From Chloroflexota bacterium (GTDB lineage Bacteria; Chloroflexota; Anaerolineae; UBA1429): a stretch of DNA of 8,669 nt. Under the pieces are notes generated by a model. The model was not told the DNA's origin. It saw nothing but the letters and a program-made list of their open reading frames with translations, and made no database searches. Positions 1-7,812 of this stretch are shown piece after piece (the first letter of the stretch is position 1; each line of letters opens with the position of its first letter). Made by a program: the position numbers and the translations under genes. The DNA lies in NCBI GenBank assembly GCA_014360745.1, contig JACIWY010000132.1:1-8669 (forward strand), given 5' to 3'.

Positions 1-1
1 G

Positions 2-841
2 CCATTCAAACGCGTTTTCGGTGGCACCCTCGGCGAATTGGCCCGTGATTGTGCCGATGGTTGCCTGGAATTGATCGATAGCCCGGCCAGTATGGAGCGG
101 GACGCGCTCCAGGAGATCTATTTGGAAGAGGAGCTTCGGGCCATCGAAGCCAACGCGGGCTCGTTCTGGGGCCGGATCGCCCGCTCGGTACGCCGGGCCT
201 TGCACAAACGACTTATGCGCCGCATCTCGGAGGTCGAGCGGGTAGCCGTGGGCCTGGTGGTGCGCAGCGCCGGCTCTTTGTCGCATCTCTACCTGGCCCA
301 ACACAAAAAGCAATTGGAGTTGCGCGAGATCGAAGCCCTTGCCCCGCGTTTGGTGGAGGGCCTGGCACAACATCCCAGCATCGGGATGCTCCTCGCCCGG
401 CAGGATGGCGAGGTGATCCTAATCACCAAAAAGGGGCGCGCCGTTCTGAACTCGACCAGCTTGCGCCGGGCTTTGGGCAGAGATCCTCAGGCTTTTCCCT
501 TCGATGGCTTGGACAACGTCCATTACCTCCGGCGTTTGGCCCGCATGAAGAACGCGGGCGATCTGATCGCCTTGGGACATTACGATCCCCAAACGGGCAC
601 CGTTATCTGTTTTGAAGATCAATGGGCTTGTCATGGCGGCATCGGCGGCCCTCAGCAGGTGGCCTTTATGTTCACCGAGCAGCATATTGACTGGAACCTG
701 GAAATAGTGCGCGATGCCAACGACTTGTACCCTCTCTTTGCCCACCGCTATGGCTTGCTGCCCTCCGCGCCCTTCAAGGGGCCTGCCGAGCAGGAACTGG
801 TGGCTGTGGAGCTAGCGGGCGCTACCGAACGACTGCTCTAG
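2..841 (+). CDS. Alkaline phosphatase superfamily (type I phosphodiesterase-like) protein, C-terminal part
   Basis: The frame is open from the first complete codon of the window, so the gene begins upstream; 279 residues and a TAG stop are visible. A TTG at 38 is possible as a start but unlikely, because the residues before it (PFKRVFGGTLGEL) continue the family pattern. The visible part resembles the C-terminal half of bacterial 'alkaline phosphatase family / phage holin family' proteins. It has a charged helical stretch, then a block around 'SLSHLYLAQ...EIEALAPRLVEGLAQHPSIGMLL', then the conserved 'ALGHYDP' and the tail motif HGGIGGPQ (first His at visible residue 211). In the family the metal-binding phosphohydrolase core lies further N-terminal, so catalytic residues cannot be checked here. 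The substrate is unknown. It is followed after 32 bases by nfi on the same strand, probably in one transcript. The family call rests on remembered motifs. Confidence 0.7.
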   Translation, partial: PFKRVFGGTLGELARDCADGCLELIDSPASMERDALQEIYLEEELRAIEANAGSFWGRIARSVRRALHKRLMRRISEVERVAVGLVVRSAGSLSHLYLAQHKKQLELREIEALAPRLVEGLAQHPSIGMLLARQDGEVILITKKGRAVLNSTSLRRALGRDPQAFPFDGLDNVHYLRRLARMKNAGDLIALGHYDPQTGTVICFEDQWACHGGIGGPQQVAFMFTEQHIDWNLEIVRDANDLYPLFAHRYGLLPSAPFKGPAEQELVAVELAGATERLL

Positions 842-858
842 CCGCCTTCTATCGGCAT

Positions 859-864
859 AAGGAG
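859..864 (+). promoter_or_regulatory. Ribosome binding site of nfi
   Basis: AAGGAG lies 9 bases before the ATG at 874. It is the clearest Shine-Dalgarno in the first gene cluster and fixes the nfi start. Confidence 0.75.
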
Positions 865-873
865 AAACGCCCC

Positions 874-1533
874 ATGAAACCGGTTTTGAGCCACCCTTGG
901 GAACTATCTCCCAAGGAGGCGGTAGCCCTGCAGCTCCAATTGCGCGAGCGTTTCCAACAAGAGAACGGGTTTCACGAACTGCATTTAGTGGGCGGCGTGG
1001 ATGTAGGCGTGAAACGGGGCCTGGCTCGGGCGGTCGTCGTCGTCATGTCTTTGCCCGAGCTGAAAGAGATCGAACGTTCGGTTGCAGAGCGGTCCATTGC
1101 CTTTCCCTATGTGCCCGGGTTGCTTTCCTTCCGCGAGGGCCCAGCCATCCTGGATGCTCTTACCGCCCTGGAGCACACGCCCGATGTCCTCCTTTTCGAC
1201 GGACAAGGGTACGCCCATCCGCGACGGATGGGCATCGCCACCCATATAGGCATCCTGCTCGATCACCCCACGATAGGCTGCGCCAAATCGCGGCTCATCG
1301 GCACCTACAAAGAGCCGGGGCGCGAGCGAGGTTCCTACAGCTTGCTTTACGATGAAGATGAGATCATCGGCGCCGTCTTGCGCACCCGCACCAATGTCAA
1401 GCCGATATACGTATCTATCGGGCACAAAGTGCGTCTTGAAAGTGCGATAGATATCGTGTTGCGCTGTGGTGCGGGCTACAGATTGCCAGAGCCCACCCGC
1501 CTTGCAGATCAGGTCGCTTCTCGTAGGGCCTAA
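874..1533 (+). CDS. nfi: Endonuclease V (deoxyinosine 3' endonuclease)
   Basis: This 219-residue protein is a full-length endonuclease V. The enzyme nicks DNA at the second phosphodiester bond 3' of deoxyinosine, starting repair of deaminated adenine, and acts in the cytoplasm with a divalent metal. The active-site motifs are intact: GVDVG with Asp43, FREGP with Glu88, DGQG with Asp109, followed by AHPRR with His115, then the CAKSRL lysine (Lys138). The PYVP strand-separating wedge is at 78-81. Also typical are GAVLRTR, 'VSIGH' and the C-terminal YRLPEPTR-LAD. Length and residue numbering are close to the Thermotoga enzyme. The start is fixed by a good RBS. It lies 32 bases after the phosphodiesterase-like gene and 10 bases before the cell-wall hydrolase gene, so all three are probably co-transcribed; no functional link between repair and envelope is evident. 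Confidence 0.96.
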   Translation: MKPVLSHPWELSPKEAVALQLQLRERFQQENGFHELHLVGGVDVGVKRGLARAVVVVMSLPELKEIERSVAERSIAFPYVPGLLSFREGPAILDALTALEHTPDVLLFDGQGYAHPRRMGIATHIGILLDHPTIGCAKSRLIGTYKEPGRERGSYSLLYDEDEIIGAVLRTRTNVKPIYVSIGHKVRLESAIDIVLRCGAGYRLPEPTRLADQVASRRA

Positions 1534-1543
1534 GCCTTTGAAA

Positions 1544-4500
1544 ATGGGGACCATGATTCCTGAAGCGCGGCGCCAATGGTCACTTTTGATCTGTTTCGGC
1601 CTGCTCTTGGGCCTGATGCTCGCGCCCCATAGCGGGGCGAATGGGCCTAGCATGGAGCCGAAAGCGGGGGCTTTTCTCCAAGGCCGGGTCATCGATATGA
1701 GCGGTGGCCAGGCCGTTGTCGGCGCATGGGTCGGCGCAGGCGGAACATCGACGCTCACCGATCAGGAAGGGCGCTTTCGTTTGATGGTGGCCCCGGGCGT
1801 GTACGAGGTGCGCGTGGAGGCCGCCGGCTATCTCGGCATGACCCTCGTCGATCAACAGGCGACAATCGGGGGCCAAGCCGAGATCCTAGTGGAAATGGTC
1901 CCCGAAAATCCCGATCCGGATCAGGCGAGCGCCATCGATGCCCAGGTGTTGCAATTGCACGAGGCCGAGTTCCCGCCGGAAGAGATGGCCCGAGGCTATG
2001 GGCTTTCGGCGGTCACCGAGGTGCCGGAGACGATCCGTGTGCTTATGCCCGACGGCACTGTGGTCGTCATGGACATGGACGAATACCTTAAAGGCGTGGT
2101 AGGCAGCGAGATGCCCCCCTCTTGGCATCCGGAGGCCTTGCGCGCTCAGGCGGTGGCGGCGCGCAGCTTTGCCAGCGTACGCGCGGCTCATCGACACGAG
2201 GGGGCCGATGTATGCACCACCACCCATTGCCAGGTATGGAAGCCGGTTCATTATGACAGCACCGACCGCGCCGTCGAGGATACCCACGGCATCGTGGCGC
2301 GAGACGCTCAGGGGCATATCATCTCCGCTTTTTATTTTGCCCACTGCGATGGGCACACGCGCAACAGCGAGGAGGTCTGGGGCAATGCCCTGCCTTATTG
2401 TCGCAGCGTGAGCTGCTCTTGTGGCTTCGATTTTATGTGGGGGCATGGCGTAGGGATGTGCCAACATGGCGCCAACGCCATGGCCTCTCAGGGTTATTCA
2501 TACGTCGAGATCCTCAAACATTATTATACCGGCATTAGCGTAACGCCCCCCTCGGCGGGGCAGATCGTGCAAGCTGGGCTTCATCCAACCGACGGCGACG
2601 AGCATACCCTCTTTACCTACACGCTCTCTTATCGCGCCGAGCTAGATCCGCCGGCGGTGGTCAACGTGGTGATCGATGGCCGCTCTTATGCTTTGGATCG
2701 GGTGGCCGGCTCCGGCGACGATCAGCTGGAATATCGCTTCAGCACACAACTGCCGCCTGGGGAGCATCGCTATCACTTCTGGGTTGAGGATGGTCAGGGC
2801 CATGTCGCCCATTGGCCGACACAAGGCTCGCTCAGCGGGCCTCGTGTAGAATCCGCCGCTACACAAACACCAACACCCACCCCGGAGACGGGCACGACCC
2901 GGGCTCATAGCTTCTCTCTAGGCACCGTGGAGGATTGGTTGCAAGGCACTTTCGAGGGGCTGCGCGTCACAGAAATCTCAGATGGTGAGTTGACGCTGAA
3001 CATCGATGCCCATGAAGGGCGCTATACCTCGGAGATCTGGCGTGTTCCCTTCTCCTTTATCGCCGTTGGCGCTACCTGGCTCGCCCATCTGCCCGACGGT
3101 TCCGAGTTGAACCTGGAGGTACGCCTCTCAGCGGATGGTATCACTTGGGGCCCTTGGCAGCCGCTGGCCCTTGCAGAGGATGGCCCGGATCGCCGAGGGC
3201 TCTATTCGTCCGAGTTGCTGCTCGGCGAAGGGCAGATGCTCCAGGTGCGCATCACGCTACGCGCCGGCGCGGAGGAGAGGCCTATGCTCAGGAACTTGCG
3301 CCTGGTGTGCATCGACGCTGGCGATAGCCCCTCCAGCGCAGAATGGTCCGGGGCACCGAGCGCCACGGCAGACGCGGCCCCCCGGATCATCCGCCGGGCC
3401 GAATGGGGGGCAGACGAAAGCTTGATGTCTTGGGCGCCGGAGTATCGCCCTGTGCGTGCCGTCGTGGTGCATCATACTGTCTTTGGGGATGAGGAGGTCG
3501 ATCCTGCGGCGGCGGTACGCGCTGTCTATTATTACCACGCCGTTATCCGCGAGTGGGGCGACATCGGCTATAACTATCTTGTCGACCGCTTCGGAAACAT
3601 CTATGAGGGGCGCGCAGGCGGCCCCGGCGTCGTCGGTGGCCACGCCCTGCAATACAATTACGGTAGCATCGGCATAGCCCTCATCGGCAACTATCACGAG
3701 CGCGATGTGCCCACAGCGATGTTGCAGGGTTTGATCCGCTTTCTGGCCTGGCAATGCGCCGACCATTTTCTCGACCCCATGGGCCAGGGCTTTTTTATCG
3801 ACAAGATGCTGCCCACGATCTTGGGGCATCGCGACGTCGCCGATACCCTTTGCCCAGGAGACCGTGCTTACGCGCTGTTGCCGATGATCCGCCAGCAAAT
3901 TCTGGCCGAGATGGTCAACGTGCCCCCTCACGTCGCCCTTTCCTTCCCCGCCGCCGGCGAACACATCCGTGCGGTCGCCGATCTCCAAGTGCGGGCCAGC
4001 GCTTCCACCCATGAAGTGCGTTTTTATGTCGATGGTGTTCTGCGCGCTGTGGACAACAGCGCTCCCTTTACCTGGAAATGGAACACAGTGGAGGAGACGG
4101 AAGGTGGCCACACCGTGCGCGTCATGGCCCTAAACGCTGCCGGCTCCGATCAAGACGAGTGCCAAGTGATGGTCGATAACACGCCCCCAGATGGAACGGC
4201 CTGGCTTCCTGTCTGGGTCAGCTTGCCGACGGTGAGCGTGCGGTTGAGCAGCGCCGATGCTACAGTCGTTCAGTTCAGCAACGACTGGTTGTGGGAGGGC
4301 GAAGAGCTGTACCACGCGCCTGGCAGCGGCACCATTGTGGAGGATGGCGAGGCGTCCAACGGACGAGTCTGGTGGGGGCAAGGCAAGCTGGACGCGCCCG
4401 GCGCCTGGTATGGCCCCTATACCTGCGACCTGCCGAGCTGGAAATCCTATGAGGTCTATTTTCGGCTCAAAACGCCCGATCGCGATGGGGACGTGGGCCT

Positions 4501-5284
4501 GGCCACCCTCGACATCGCGGACAACCAGACGAGCGGATCGGGCGCGCGCACCTATACGTTGCGCCCCTTGTCCAGTGCCGATTTCTCTCGCGCCGGTGTA
4601 TACGAAGAGTTCCGCTTGGCCCTGGATTATCGCAGCCAATGGCCGACCTGCGCCGCCCCCGACGCACGCGACGGGCTCGAATTCCGCACCTGGTTCAGCG
4701 GGGTGGGCGATTTATTCCTCGATCGGGTGATCGCTTTCGGCGCGCCGCAGCCCATGGCCCCCCAAGTGGCTTGGGCCTTGCGCGATGTCGAGGGCCCTCA
4801 GCGCCTCATCGTCCGCTTCCGCGACCAAGCAGGCAATACCCACGATCAGGAGCTGAAGGTGGGCGTTGACCGCACGCCCCCCCAGTGGTTTCATTACGGT
4901 CCGGGCAGTGTCTGGGTTCAAGATCGCCATTCCGGCCTGGACACAGCGCGTGCCGAATGGGCCTCGTCGAGCGACGGGGGCCTCACCTGGGATCCTTGGC
5001 AACCGCTTTCCCTGCCGGTGCCGAGCGGGACAACCCTCGGCGTGCCGTTACGCGCCCCTGTTGAAAGCGGCACCCATGTGCGTTTCCGCATCGCCGACCG
5101 CTTGGGCCATATGAGCGAGAGCCAGGCCATCGCCTTGCAATCGACGCCCGTGCCGACTCTATCTCCTACGCCGGCGGTAGAACCCACCGTCCCAACGTTG
5201 ATTGCGCCGACGCCGGAGCCCACCGTGCCGACGACGCCCCAACCGCGTCTCTTTCTGCCGCTTGCCCTCCGGCCGGCTCCATGA
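1544..5284 (+). CDS. Secreted SpoIID/LytB - PGRP amidase multidomain cell-wall hydrolase
   Basis: This 1246-residue protein is predicted to be secreted. The ATG at 1544 is chosen because it puts a basic n-region (RR at 9-10) and hydrophobic core (about 14-27) at the N-terminus; cleavage is likely near 'SGA' (30-32). ATG 1553 is an alternative and neither has a good RBS. A GTG at 1466 would overlap nfi and bury the signal. Domains in order: carboxypeptidase-regulatory-like fold (45-119); SpoIID/LytB (163-334) with SEMP (Glu189, the presumed lytic transglycosylase acid), a His218/Cys224/Cys229 cluster and GHGVGMCQHG; Ig-like (347-424); Pro/Thr spacer; beta-sandwich (about 455-600); PGRP/Amidase_2 (614-790) with predicted zinc ligands His643, His762, Cys770 and Tyr676; Ig-like (794-880); an Ig-like domain that appears split by a jelly-roll-like insert (about 897-1107); a last beta domain; a Pro/Thr spacer (1200-1234); tail RLFLPLALRPAP. 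It probably cleaves both stem peptides and glycan strands of peptidoglycan. Its TGA is 53 bases from the convergent FecR-LysM stop. Confidence 0.92.
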   Translation: MGTMIPEARRQWSLLICFGLLLGLMLAPHSGANGPSMEPKAGAFLQGRVIDMSGGQAVVGAWVGAGGTSTLTDQEGRFRLMVAPGVYEVRVEAAGYLGMTLVDQQATIGGQAEILVEMVPENPDPDQASAIDAQVLQLHEAEFPPEEMARGYGLSAVTEVPETIRVLMPDGTVVVMDMDEYLKGVVGSEMPPSWHPEALRAQAVAARSFASVRAAHRHEGADVCTTTHCQVWKPVHYDSTDRAVEDTHGIVARDAQGHIISAFYFAHCDGHTRNSEEVWGNALPYCRSVSCSCGFDFMWGHGVGMCQHGANAMASQGYSYVEILKHYYTGISVTPPSAGQIVQAGLHPTDGDEHTLFTYTLSYRAELDPPAVVNVVIDGRSYALDRVAGSGDDQLEYRFSTQLPPGEHRYHFWVEDGQGHVAHWPTQGSLSGPRVESAATQTPTPTPETGTTRAHSFSLGTVEDWLQGTFEGLRVTEISDGELTLNIDAHEGRYTSEIWRVPFSFIAVGATWLAHLPDGSELNLEVRLSADGITWGPWQPLALAEDGPDRRGLYSSELLLGEGQMLQVRITLRAGAEERPMLRNLRLVCIDAGDSPSSAEWSGAPSATADAAPRIIRRAEWGADESLMSWAPEYRPVRAVVVHHTVFGDEEVDPAAAVRAVYYYHAVIREWGDIGYNYLVDRFGNIYEGRAGGPGVVGGHALQYNYGSIGIALIGNYHERDVPTAMLQGLIRFLAWQCADHFLDPMGQGFFIDKMLPTILGHRDVADTLCPGDRAYALLPMIRQQILAEMVNVPPHVALSFPAAGEHIRAVADLQVRASASTHEVRFYVDGVLRAVDNSAPFTWKWNTVEETEGGHTVRVMALNAAGSDQDECQVMVDNTPPDGTAWLPVWVSLPTVSVRLSSADATVVQFSNDWLWEGEELYHAPGSGTIVEDGEASNGRVWWGQGKLDAPGAWYGPYTCDLPSWKSYEVYFRLKTPDRDGDVGLATLDIADNQTSGSGARTYTLRPLSSADFSRAGVYEEFRLALDYRSQWPTCAAPDARDGLEFRTWFSGVGDLFLDRVIAFGAPQPMAPQVAWALRDVEGPQRLIVRFRDQAGNTHDQELKVGVDRTPPQWFHYGPGSVWVQDRHSGLDTARAEWASSSDGGLTWDPWQPLSLPVPSGTTLGVPLRAPVESGTHVRFRIADRLGHMSESQAIALQSTPVPTLSPTPAVEPTVPTLIAPTPEPTVPTTPQPRLFLPLALRPAP

Positions 5285-5337
5285 AGGCAGCCTACTGCGC
5301 CGGCTTCCGGGCTATCGGGCAGCCACAGGGGGGTTCC

Positions 5338-6291
5338 TTAGTGCGCCGGGATGCGCAACTGCTGGCCGGGATAGATGCGCTCTGGGCTGGCGAGGATGTC
5401 CTTGTTGGCCTCCCAGAGGGCCTTCCAGTCTACGCCGAGATCGCGAGCGATGCTATAAAGGGTATCGCCGGCCTGCACGACGTAATGCTCGCTGGCAACG
5501 GTCGGCGCCGCCTTGGGCCGCGCCGCATCGCCCGGGCGCGTGGGGGTAAGCACTGGAGGGAAGAGTGTCTTTTGCCAATCGGTGAAGGTGGGCATCTCGG
5601 TGACCAAGGGCGAGCCGGTCGGAGAAGCAGCGGCTGTGCCCTGTGCGATTTCGCCCGGCAGCGGGGCGGACACAACTATCGGCGTTAGGGGCTGGCCTAA
5701 ACGCGCTTCTACCCCCTGGCCCGCTTCCAGCTCGAGCGATTGTTCGCCCATAGAAACGCGGACTACCCCCTCATGTACCGCCACATAGATACGATCTTTG
5801 GCGAGCACATCGCATTCAAACACCGTTCCACGAGCTTCGACCGTAGCTACCTGCGTCTCGACGACGAAACGACTGCCCTGGAAGAGCATGTGCCGGATGC
5901 GCGTCAATGTCTTGCCCTGTTGAAGCGCCAATATTACCACCAGGCCGCGGGAAAGTGGCGCCTGATGCAGCTCCAGCACCGCGAGATGGGTATCGGCGCC
6001 CAATTCGATCACTTCGCCGCCGCTGAAGGTCAACCGGGCGCGCCCCTCCGCATTGACGCGTACTTGATCACCCCGTTGTAACGTGGTCGATCCACCAGCG
6101 CGCAAGGGCGGATCGGTCCCTGCATCGGCGCGCTGTATCACGGCCTCGCCGCTGATCACCACCAGCTTGGCGGTTGTAGGCAGCGGCGCGTTGCGCTGGC
6201 GCAGCCATTGAATGGCGGCCAACAAGGCGATAGCGGCCAAAACGACCAGCACGAACGAGACGGAGCGCTTGCCGGAAGGGTCAGAGCGCAC
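5338..6291 (-). CDS. Membrane-anchored FecR-LysM protein
   Basis: This is a 317-residue protein. The GTG start at 6291 is supported by GAGGAG six bases upstream. A basic N-terminus precedes one membrane segment (about 12-29), suggesting an N-in anchor with the rest outside. Residues 42-200 resemble the FecR domain: 'VISGEAVIQR', 'LQRGDQVRVNAEGRARLTF', 'VATVEARGTVFECDV', 'VAVHEGVVRV' and 'LEAGQGVEA'. A Pro/Ala/Thr-rich linker (about 201-267) leads to one C-terminal LysM domain (268-317) with YVVQAGDTLYSIARDLGV and YPGQQLRIP, which should bind N-acetylglucosamine-containing glycan, presumably peptidoglycan. FecR domains are best known from transmembrane sigma-factor signalling, but no sigma factor or TonB receptor gene is in the window, so that role is not supported. 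It is the last gene after yraN and miaA, 26 bases downstream of miaA. A scaffold or sensor role at the wall is inference. Confidence 0.88.
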   Translation of the reverse strand: MRSDPSGKRSVSFVLVVLAAIALLAAIQWLRQRNAPLPTTAKLVVISGEAVIQRADAGTDPPLRAGGSTTLQRGDQVRVNAEGRARLTFSGGEVIELGADTHLAVLELHQAPLSRGLVVILALQQGKTLTRIRHMLFQGSRFVVETQVATVEARGTVFECDVLAKDRIYVAVHEGVVRVSMGEQSLELEAGQGVEARLGQPLTPIVVSAPLPGEIAQGTAAASPTGSPLVTEMPTFTDWQKTLFPPVLTPTRPGDAARPKAAPTVASEHYVVQAGDTLYSIARDLGVDWKALWEANKDILASPERIYPGQQLRIPAH

Positions 6292-6297
6292 GGCCTA

Positions 6298-6303
6298 CTC
6301 CTC
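6298..6303 (-). promoter_or_regulatory. Ribosome binding site of the FecR-LysM gene
   Basis: On the minus strand GAGGAG stands six bases before the GTG at 6291. It lies in the 26-base gap after the miaA stop and supports the GTG start. Confidence 0.7.
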
Positions 6304-6317
6304 GCATTACGGCGCGA

Positions 6318-7271
6318 TTAATCCTGCCGGACAAAAGCACGAACCAATTCCTCCGCATCCTGGCGAAAACAGGGCATCGTCACATCGAGCCAACAGATAC
6401 TAGGGTCAGAGAGACGAAACCAATTGTACTGGTGACGGATGAAACGTCGCGTATGACGCTTGATAAGAGCTACTGCCTGTTCCAAAGAGATCTCGTTCTG
6501 GAGATATCGCACGATTTCGGCATAGCCCAAGGCGGACATGGAGGGAAGATCGGGGCTGTAGCCTCGTGCCAAGAGATCGCGTACCTCTTGCACCAAGCCC
6601 TGCTCAATCATACGCTCGATGCGGGCGTCGATTCGCCGGTACAATTGTGGGCGAGGCATGGTGAGCCCTATCTGGAGCGTGCGGTAGCTGGGCGGGCGCT
6701 TGTCTTGCAGCTCTGAGATGGGTCTCCCCGTCTCGTGATAGACCTCCAGGGCGCGGATCACGCGGCGTACGTTGCGCGCGTCGATGCGCTCCGCTGCTGC
6801 CGGATCGACCTGGGCGAGCTCCCGATGCAGTGACTCGGCGCCCTCTTGTTCGGCCCGCCGGAACAATTGCGCGCGCAGAGGTTCGTTTGGGGGCACTTGG
6901 GGCACCGTCCAGCCTTCTAGCACGGCGCGCACATAAAGGCCGGTGCCTCCCACCAGCATGGGCAGCTTGCCCCGGGCCCAAATCTCTTTCATGGTCTCCA
7001 TAGCCAAACGCTGATAATGGGCCAGGGTGAGCTCTTGATCCGGATCGACGAGATCGAGGAGATGATGGGGCACACGGGCCCGTTCTTGGGGCGTGGGCTT
7101 GGCGGTGCCGATATCCATATGCCGGTAGATCTGGCGCGAATCGGCCGAGACCACCTCACCTCGAAATTGAGGGCCCAACTCGACGGCCAGCGCCGTCTTG
7201 CCCACACCGGTTGGCCCGACGATGACCAGCACCTTCGGTCGCTCGGCCCGTCGTCCCTCTGCTGCAGCCAC
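6318..7271 (-). CDS. miaA: tRNA dimethylallyltransferase
   Basis: This 317-residue MiaA transfers a dimethylallyl group to N6 of A37 in tRNAs that read codons beginning with U, the step before MiaB-type methylthiolation. Family hallmarks are all present: P-loop GPTGVGKTA (19-27), SADSRQIYRHMDIGTAKP (42-59, with the catalytic-site Asp44), PHHLLDLVDP, LVGGTGLY (106-113), RRVIRALEVYHETGRPIS, 'IGLTMPR..LYRRID.R...MI..GL..EV' and the C-terminal TRRFIRHQYNWFR. Length is normal for bacteria. The start is GTG immediately after the yraN TGA (TGAGTG), with AGGGGTGG about five bases upstream inside yraN. This implies translational coupling. A GTG at codon 14 would start just before the P-loop strand and is less likely. 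Expression is probably from the promoter upstream of yraN. Confidence 0.97.
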   Translation of the reverse strand: MAAAEGRRAERPKVLVIVGPTGVGKTALAVELGPQFRGEVVSADSRQIYRHMDIGTAKPTPQERARVPHHLLDLVDPDQELTLAHYQRLAMETMKEIWARGKLPMLVGGTGLYVRAVLEGWTVPQVPPNEPLRAQLFRRAEQEGAESLHRELAQVDPAAAERIDARNVRRVIRALEVYHETGRPISELQDKRPPSYRTLQIGLTMPRPQLYRRIDARIERMIEQGLVQEVRDLLARGYSPDLPSMSALGYAEIVRYLQNEISLEQAVALIKRHTRRFIRHQYNWFRLSDPSICWLDVTMPCFRQDAEELVRAFVRQD

Positions 7272-7646
7272 TCAATCCACCCCTACGCCGGGGATAACGC
7301 TCAGGCGAGCCACCGCCCCGTGCCGGTCTAGCTCGATAGCCACCAGGTCCAAGCGCCAAGAGAGTTCGTGCCATTCCCGTTCGGCGATAAAGCGTTGGGC
7401 CAATGCTAACAGGCGCTCGGTCTTTTGCACCGTCAAGCCATCCTCTGGCAAGCCCGCCCCCCGGCCCCGTCGCGTTTTGACCTCGACAAAAACCAAACAC
7501 TCTCCATCTCGGGCCACGATGTCGATTTCCCCTTGTGGGCAGCGCCAGTTGCGCGCCACGATCTCATAGCCTCGCTCCGTCAGGGCGTGGCAGGCCAACT
7601 CCTCGCCGAGCCTGCCCCTGGCTCGTCTATGATCGCTTGCCGACAT
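7272..7646 (-). CDS. yraN: UPF0102 family protein YraN (endonuclease-like fold)
   Basis: This 124-residue protein matches the YraN/UPF0102 family in length and motifs. It has GRLGEELACHALTERGY (11-27), a conserved 'ARNWR' and GEIDIVARDG (39-48, with Asp42). VFVEVKTRRG follows (52-61, with Glu55 and Lys57), and the C-terminal 'RLDLVAIELD' is also typical. The D...ExK pattern is that of the restriction-endonuclease-like fold, so a nuclease role in DNA processing is plausible, but the biochemical function of the family is not settled. The ATG at 7646 is preceded by GGGGGGA nine bases upstream. It is the first gene of the yraN-miaA-FecR/LysM set, and its stop codon abuts the miaA GTG. Confidence 0.95.
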   Translation of the reverse strand: MSASDHRRARGRLGEELACHALTERGYEIVARNWRCPQGEIDIVARDGECLVFVEVKTRRGRGAGLPEDGLTVQKTERLLALAQRFIAEREWHELSWRLDLVAIELDRHGAVARLSVIPGVGVD

Positions 7647-7684
7647 GATGGCTTTTCCCCCCGTTGCTTGCGGGCTATGACCCT

Positions 7685-7714
7685 ATTGTACGTGGATTCA
7701 CCGGGTGGCGACAA
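7685..7714 (-). promoter_or_regulatory. Candidate sigma-70-type promoter for yraN-miaA-FecR/LysM
   Basis: Reading the minus strand, TTGTCG (7714-7709) and TACAAT (7690-7685) are separated by 18 bases. They match the consensus at 4 of 6 and 5 of 6 positions. Transcription would begin near 7678, giving a leader of about 30 nt before the yraN ATG. A small stem (CCCG/CGGG, 7660-7663 with 7671-7674) overlaps the G-rich RBS. This is a motif match only. Confidence 0.4.
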
Positions 7715-7812
7715 CAACGCCGCGTGACCCTCGCGTCTCGGCGGATGTGCCATCCTTTTACTTCTTTTCTCGGGCCGGCTCCATTTCCGAACAAAATTCA
7801 CAACGACGATTT

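Noticed and set aside
1466..1543. Upstream GTG start for the SpoIID-amidase gene
   Set aside because: It would overlap the nfi coding sequence by 68 bases and push the signal peptide 26 residues into the protein.
985..1758. 257-codon minus-strand open frame opposite nfi and the start of the hydrolase
   Set aside because: It overlaps two well-supported plus-strand genes, has no recognisable domain and reads like a GC-rich antisense shadow.
3257..4111. 284-codon minus-strand open frame inside the hydrolase gene
   Set aside because: It lies opposite the amidase domain, whose residues are all conserved in the plus frame; the antisense product shows no motif.
5285..5337. Bidirectional terminator between the convergent genes
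   Set aside because: Only 4-bp stems (GCAG/CTGC, GGCT/AGCC) are present and neither strand has a T run after them.
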